From assembly GCA_937873165.1 (NCBI GenBank), contig CALMVH010000036.1:1-18404 (forward strand): a stretch of DNA of 18,404 nucleotides. Reading direction: 5' to 3'. The position numbers were made by a program, and so were the translations under genes. The notes beneath the pieces are model-generated. The model was not told where the DNA came from and ran no database searches. It saw only the letters and a program-made list of their open reading frames with translations. Below, in pieces: positions 15,311 to 18,404 of the stretch. This DNA comes from an uncultured Rhodospirillales bacterium (GTDB taxonomy: Bacteria > Pseudomonadota > Alphaproteobacteria > CALMVH01). Every line of letters begins with the position of its first letter. Positions within the stretch are counted from its first letter, which is position 1.

Positions 15311-16650
15311 CAGTCGAAAACGACAGCGCCTGCCCGTGGACGAAACTGGCGGATGCCGCCCGGATCGAGGTTGCCCCTTTCCGCGAACCTATCAACGCCA
15401 CCCTGTCGATCCCCGGCAGCAAGAGCGTCAGCAACCGCGCGCTGCTGATGGCCGCCGTGGCAGATGGCCCGTGCGGCCTGTCGGGTGTGCTGAAAAGCGA
15501 AGACACCTACTGGACCGTCGAAAGCCTGCGGACCTTGGGCGTATCCGTGGAGATCGAAGGCACGGACTTCCGGGTGCTCGGCAATAACTTCCTGCTATCG
15601 ACGGAAGCAAAGGAAATTTTTGTCGGGTCGGCGGGTACGGCTGCGCGATTTTTGCCGGGCATCCTTGCCGCACGCCAGGGCCCTACGATCATGAACGGCA
15701 GCCGTCAGCTCACCAACCGTCCCATTGCGCCCCTCGTTGCGGCCTTGCAGGCCCAGGGTGCGAACGTCCGAACTCTGGGCAATGGACAGCGCCTGCCGCT
15801 GGCGATAGCAGGGGGCGGGTTCGAAGGCGGACGTATCAAGCTGGCTGGCGGTGAATCCAGCCAGTACCTGAGTGGCGCGTTGATCGCAGCGCCTTTAGCC
15901 CGGGGGCCGGTGCACATCGACATTGAAGGTCAAATCGTGCAGCGCGACTATGTGGCGATCACCCTCGCCTACCTGACGAAGTTCGGTATAAAGGTGAGCT
16001 ACGACGAGGCGTTCAGCCAGTTCGATATCACGCCGCAGCCCTACCGTGCCTGCGACTTGACGCTGGAGGCGGATGCCTCTACCGCGACTTATTTCTTCGC
16101 CCTGGCGGCCCTGACAGGCGGGCGCGTGACGCTCGCCAACCTTGGCACAGACACGACGCAGCCCGATTACGGGATTACCGATATACTGGAACGCATGGGC
16201 TGCACGGTGGAGCGCAGCCCTGCGGCGACGACCGTCACTGGACCGGTAAGCCTGGAAGGCGGGTTAGAGATCGACATGCAGCCGCTGTCCGACGCGGCGC
16301 TGACCCTGGCGGCGCTGGCGCCCTTTGCCGATGCGCCCGTCCACATCCACAACATCGCGCATATCCGTAAACATGAAAGCGACCGGATCGCCGTCGCCTG
16401 CTCGATCCTCGGGCAGATGGGCATCAAGGCCGAAGAGCGGCCCGATGGACTGTCCATTTATCCCGGCACCCCACGGCATGCGGCGATCGATCCGCGCGAG
16501 GATCACCGGGTGGCCATGGCATTTGCATTGACGGGATTGCGCGGAGGTGGCGTTGCAATCCGCAATCCATCCTGCGTTTCCAAAACCTGTCCCGACTATT
16601 TCGAAATGCTGGGAAGCCTTGGGATCGGCACAAGGCAGATATCACATTAA
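15307..16650 (+). CDS. aroA: EPSP synthase (AroA) family enolpyruvyl transferase
   Basis: A 447-residue enzyme predicted to transfer enolpyruvate from PEP to shikimate-3-phosphate. GTG at 15307 is the start; it overlaps the preceding stop as GTGA, so translation is coupled. Key residues line up with E. coli AroA: Lys39 in IPGSKSVSNRAL (Lys22), Arg138 in NRPI (Arg124), Gln186 in ESSQYLSG (Gln171), Asp329 (Asp313), Arg360 in ESDRI (Arg344), Arg401 in EDHRVAMAF (Arg386) and Lys426 (Lys411). The PEP/glyphosate loop reads GSAGTAARF (107-115): Asn94 is replaced by Ser108 and Pro101 by Phe115, while Gly96 is kept. In alphaproteobacteria aroA usually sits with cmk and rpsA, so this copy, beside a sugar dehydrogenase, may be a paralog with its own role. 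That last point is inference. Confidence 0.86.
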   Translation: MTVENDSACPWTKLADAARIEVAPFREPINATLSIPGSKSVSNRALLMAAVADGPCGLSGVLKSEDTYWTVESLRTLGVSVEIEGTDFRVLGNNFLLSTEAKEIFVGSAGTAARFLPGILAARQGPTIMNGSRQLTNRPIAPLVAALQAQGANVRTLGNGQRLPLAIAGGGFEGGRIKLAGGESSQYLSGALIAAPLARGPVHIDIEGQIVQRDYVAITLAYLTKFGIKVSYDEAFSQFDITPQPYRACDLTLEADASTATYFFALAALTGGRVTLANLGTDTTQPDYGITDILERMGCTVERSPAATTVTGPVSLEGGLEIDMQPLSDAALTLAALAPFADAPVHIHNIAHIRKHESDRIAVACSILGQMGIKAEERPDGLSIYPGTPRHAAIDPREDHRVAMAFALTGLRGGGVAIRNPSCVSKTCPDYFEMLGSLGIGTRQISH

Positions 16651-16654
16651 TTTG

Positions 16655-16671
16655 TTGGCATAGAATCTGCA
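16655..16671 (+). promoter_or_regulatory. Sigma-54-like -24/-12 promoter upstream of the 82-residue orphan gene
   Basis: TTGGCATAGAATCTGCA matches the sigma-54 consensus TTGGCACG-N4-TTGCA in the -24 element (TTGGCA) and the -12 element (TGCA), with the required GG-to-GC spacing. It departs at CG (TA here) and the first T of TTGC (C here). A start about 11 bases on would give a short leader carrying the AGGGGA ribosome site at 16695-16700. TTGGCA could instead be a sigma-70 minus 35, but no minus 10 is spaced correctly from it. Confidence 0.4.
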
Positions 16672-16705
16672 TAGGAGCTGGCATCTGAAACGCAGGGGAC
16701 TAAGA

Positions 16706-16954
16706 ATGAACCAGATGGACAACGCTTACCAGACCTTCACCAGCCACGTCATGAGCGCCCTGCGGGCAAACATCGCCAACGCCGATCTGTTCAGCGAACA
16801 GGATGTTCGCGATATCTATGACTATGTCGAGGATGCGCTGATTCATGTCGACCTGGCGCATATCAAGGTGGGACCAGAGGCCTACGCCGCCCGCCTGCTG
16901 CACAGCAGTTCGATGATCGTCAGCTACCGTCCGGGCTGGCGCGACCGCCACTGA
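16706..16954 (+). CDS. Small conserved-looking protein of unknown function (82 residues)
   Basis: I do not recognise a family. The 82-residue protein is mostly helical and amphipathic, with an acidic middle (NADLFSEQDVRDIYDYVEDAL, seen from about 25 to 45) and a basic tail (SYRPGWRDRH). It has no signal peptide, membrane segment or cysteine. The reality of the gene is supported by a good ribosome site (AGGGGA before the ATG at 16706), normal codon use for the region, a promoter-like element just upstream and a strong terminator just downstream. A second in-frame ATG, three codons on, is less likely as the start. Its position after aroA could make it part of that operon, but the candidate promoter suggests separate control. 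Confidence 0.7.
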   Translation: MNQMDNAYQTFTSHVMSALRANIANADLFSEQDVRDIYDYVEDALIHVDLAHIKVGPEAYAARLLHSSSMIVSYRPGWRDRH

Positions 16955-16972
16955 AGGGGCTCGTTCCTACAT

Positions 16973-17017
16973 AAAAAAAGCCATCCGGCTGCGGTCAAGC
17001 AGCGGGATGGCTTTTTT
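16973..17017. terminator. Strong bidirectional rho-independent terminator
   Basis: The hairpin is GCCATCC-g-GCTGC, loop GGTCAA, GCAGC-g-GGATGGC (16980-17011). It has twelve base pairs with one G-G mismatch, and is flanked by seven A on the left and six T on the right. It therefore terminates transcription in both directions. On the plus strand it ends the orphan gene (stop at 16954). On the minus strand it ends the small paralog pair (stop at 17031). It separates the two convergent units. Confidence 0.95.
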
Positions 17018-17030
17018 GGTTCTACTTTAG

Positions 17031-17237
17031 TTAACCGGCGTTCAAGTCGCTCATCGGAATGCCGCTAGCAAGGGTTCCGTCAGGGTAGCTGACATCGCAT
17101 AGCGGATTCGACTCATCGCCATAAACCCGGGTTACAGTTCCGCTGCTCGAACCCTCGGCACTGCCTGCGTTCAGGTTATTCTGCATGGCAAACCCGTTGC
17201 GCTGCACCCTGTCGCCGGCGTGAAAAATTCCAACCAT
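17031..17237 (-). CDS. Small paralog A: 68-residue protein, GD-V / GTV-RVY / CD-DG-G pattern
   Basis: The family is not recognised. The 68-residue protein has the order F-x-x-GDRV (5-11), GTVTRVY (33-39), CDVSYPDGTLASGI (47-60). The alternation of short strands with Gly and Asp turns looks like a small SH3-like or Tudor-like barrel. Paralog B, encoded 16 bases upstream, shares the same pattern. The ATG at 17237 has GGAGA eight bases upstream, and the longer open frame before it lies over paralog B. No signal peptide or membrane segment is visible, so it is probably cytosolic. The bidirectional terminator follows 14 bases after its stop. Confidence 0.72.
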   Translation of the reverse strand: MVGIFHAGDRVQRNGFAMQNNLNAGSAEGSSSGTVTRVYGDESNPLCDVSYPDGTLASGIPMSDLNAG

Positions 17238-17253
17238 GGTAAAAGTCTCCTGA

Positions 17254-17484
17254 TTAAACCAGATTCGCCGCGGCGGGTTCGATGGAACTGCAGGCCACGC
17301 CTGTCTGCGTCGAGCCGTCGCTGAATTCAATGTCGCAGACCGCATCGCCCATCTCCTCGTAAACGCGAAGGACCGTACCTATCTGCTTGCCATGCTGCCG
17401 GGAGGGACCATTGAAATCGTCACCCAGAGCGTTCCGGCTTGTCACCAGGCGAACCTTGTCGCCCTGCTTAAAATCGTCTTCCAT
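17254..17484 (-). CDS. Small paralog B: 76-residue tandem copy of the same family
   Basis: Aligned with paralog A it shows F-x-x-GDKV (5-11), IGTVLRVY (34-41), VCDIEFSDGSTQTGV (48-62), at about one-third identity over the alignable part. It differs by a longer middle (SRNALGDDFNGPSRQHGKQ) and a C-terminal EPAAANLV tail. The ATG at 17484 is preferred because it aligns with the start of paralog A, although its ribosome site (AGGG one base away) is poor. In-frame starts at 17505 (ATG) and 17520 (GTG) are alternatives that would add 7 or 12 residues. The pair looks like an old tandem duplication. The closest known pattern I can suggest is the small DUF2158/YodC-like family, but the match is not convincing. 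Confidence 0.68.
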   Translation of the reverse strand: MEDDFKQGDKVRLVTSRNALGDDFNGPSRQHGKQIGTVLRVYEEMGDAVCDIEFSDGSTQTGVACSSIEPAAANLV

Positions 17485-17525
17485 GCCCTGTTCAACCCGG
17501 CACATCGATTTTTGTTTCACGGGAA

Positions 17526-17564
17526 CGATCTCTGGATCGCGCCGCCCGTTGTAGTTCTTAAGAA
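17526..17564. repeat. Two inverted repeats upstream of the small paralog pair
   Basis: CGATC-TCTG-GATCG (17526-17539) is a perfect five-base inverted repeat, and TTCTTAAGAA (17555-17564) a perfect ten-base palindrome. Both sit in the 84 bases between the xseA stop and the start of paralog B, where a promoter or operator would be expected. Neither has a T run, so they do not act as an intrinsic terminator for xseA. Confidence 0.3.
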
Positions 17565-17568
17565 ATTG

Positions 17569-18404
17569 TTACTTTACTTCTGCTACAGCGTCAACGAATC
17601 CATCGCTGAATTCCAGCGCCAGCCTTTGTGACGGGTTGACGGATTTCGCAAGCGACACAGCGTGTCCACCGCACCCGCGCACCACCACGAACCCGCGTTC
17701 CAGAACCCGTTTGTAGGACAGGCTTTCCAGGTGCCGCCCTGCGCCTTCCAAGGTTTGGCGGCGTTGCACGAACTGCCGGTCAACGGGCGCCCGCGATACG
17801 CGCGGCGCCAGCACTTGCAGCCGGTACGCCGCCTGATCGCGCGCGGCAAGAACGCAGCGGTCGAGACGCCGGACCTGGTGGCCCAGCGCTTGCTGGCCCG
17901 ATGACAGGACGCGGTCGGGGTGAGGGACTTCCTGTCTCACCAAGGCCAAACGATATTGCTGAACGATGCCGGAGGTGGCGCGATGCAGGCGCTGGTCGAC
18001 CAAAGCCAGCCTGTGCCGCGCCGCATCCACCTGCGCGCGGGGATGCTTCAAGGCGGCGGCGCTACGCCCGAGGTGCAGCATCTGCGCCCGGACATACGCC
18101 GTGCTGGTCTGGCAGAGCCGCTCCGTCCGGTCATCGAGGCGCTGCATGCAGGCTTCCAGCACCCGGCGCGGGTCGCCCAGCCCGCGCGCCAGCATGGTCA
18201 TAGCCCCGCGCCGCCCCTGAGTTCCTTGCAGCATCGCCTGATCTAGGCGGTGGTTCAACTGCGTGACGCGCATCACCAGCTCTGCCCGCACGGGCACGGC
18301 AAACTCCGCGGCGGCGGTGGGGGTCGGCGCACGCAGGTCGGAGGCGAAGGCGATCAGCGTGGTATCGGTTTCATGACCCACGGCCGAGATCACCGGGATC
18401 AGGC
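17569..18404 (-). CDS. xseA: Exodeoxyribonuclease VII large subunit, C-terminal part (5' end outside window)
   Basis: Exonuclease VII degrades single-stranded DNA; XseA is its catalytic large subunit and works with many copies of XseB in the cytoplasm. The frame is open to the window edge and reads LIPVISAVGHETDTTL, the conserved catalytic-domain motif, followed by FASDLRAPTPTAAAE. A long helical coiled region follows, then the C-terminal LESLSYKRVLERGFVVVR and LALEFSDGFVDAV, both typical of XseA. About 278 residues are inside the window, so some 200 N-terminal residues including the OB-fold lie beyond it. The helical middle is Arg- and Gln-rich and has several Cys residues. The TAA stop is at 17569-17571. 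No xseB is seen here. Confidence 0.93.
   Translation of the reverse strand, partial: LIPVISAVGHETDTTLIAFASDLRAPTPTAAAEFAVPVRAELVMRVTQLNHRLDQAMLQGTQGRRGAMTMLARGLGDPRRVLEACMQRLDDRTERLCQTSTAYVRAQMLHLGRSAAALKHPRAQVDAARHRLALVDQRLHRATSGIVQQYRLALVRQEVPHPDRVLSSGQQALGHQVRRLDRCVLAARDQAAYRLQVLAPRVSRAPVDRQFVQRRQTLEGAGRHLESLSYKRVLERGFVVVRGCGGHAVSLAKSVNPSQRLALEFSDGFVDAVAEVK

Noticed and set aside
17526..17564. Intrinsic terminator for xseA
   Set aside because: The palindromes here are short and have no following T run on the minus strand.

Overview
This GC-rich window has no gene-free stretch longer than about 150 bases. The gene content points to an alphaproteobacterium, most likely a sphingomonad (Sphingomonadales). 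The clues are an HWE-family histidine kinase with a stand-alone receiver, a MoaC/MoaB fusion, a DUF4337 membrane protein, an RHH_4-type protein, a DUF882/MepK-like Tat-exported endopeptidase and an alphaproteobacterial-style L,D-transpeptidase. This assignment is an inference from protein families; no rRNA or tRNA is present to confirm it.

Layout. (1) 2-2690, plus strand: a tight molybdenum-cofactor operon of moeB/thiF-like (5' end cut by the window), a moaC-moaB fusion, and moeA. The moeA gene is broken by one in-frame amber codon (2223-2225) inside its conserved GGVSVG motif. The MoaC half of the fusion has lost both catalytic lysines, so the locus looks decayed or repurposed. (2) 2777-6099, plus strand: a signalling block of membrane PAS-HWE kinase, overlapping single-domain response regulator, and membrane GGDEF diguanylate cyclase. 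(3) 6110-7239, minus strand: an AHL-type LuxR regulator translationally coupled to a small Cro/CI-type HTH protein, with no luxI in view. Divergent to it is a ribbon-helix-helix protein; the 140-base gap between them carries two inverted repeats centred 42 bases apart. (4) 7706-11477: a Tat-exported MepK-like endopeptidase (minus), an APC amino-acid permease (plus) and a YcbB-like L,D-transpeptidase (minus). Two of these three genes act on 3-3 peptidoglycan crosslinks. (5) 11557-13872, minus strand: a compact UvrD-like helicase behind a DUF4337 membrane protein. (6) 13973-16954, plus strand: a WbpA-like nucleotide-sugar dehydrogenase with a 4-base overlap to an EPSP-synthase (AroA) family gene, then an 82-residue orphan protein behind a sigma-54-like promoter. 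The cluster ends at a strong bidirectional terminator. (7) 17031-18404, minus strand: two tandem paralogous small proteins of unknown function, upstream of them in transcription order the 3' end of xseA (exonuclease VII large subunit), cut by the window edge.

The most notable points are the amber-interrupted moeA next to a catalytically altered MoaC domain, the coupled LuxR-XRE pair with its structured intergenic region, the AroA-family gene coupled to a nucleotide-sugar dehydrogenase, and the small tandem paralog pair. I see no CRISPR array, insertion sequence, integrase or RNA gene.
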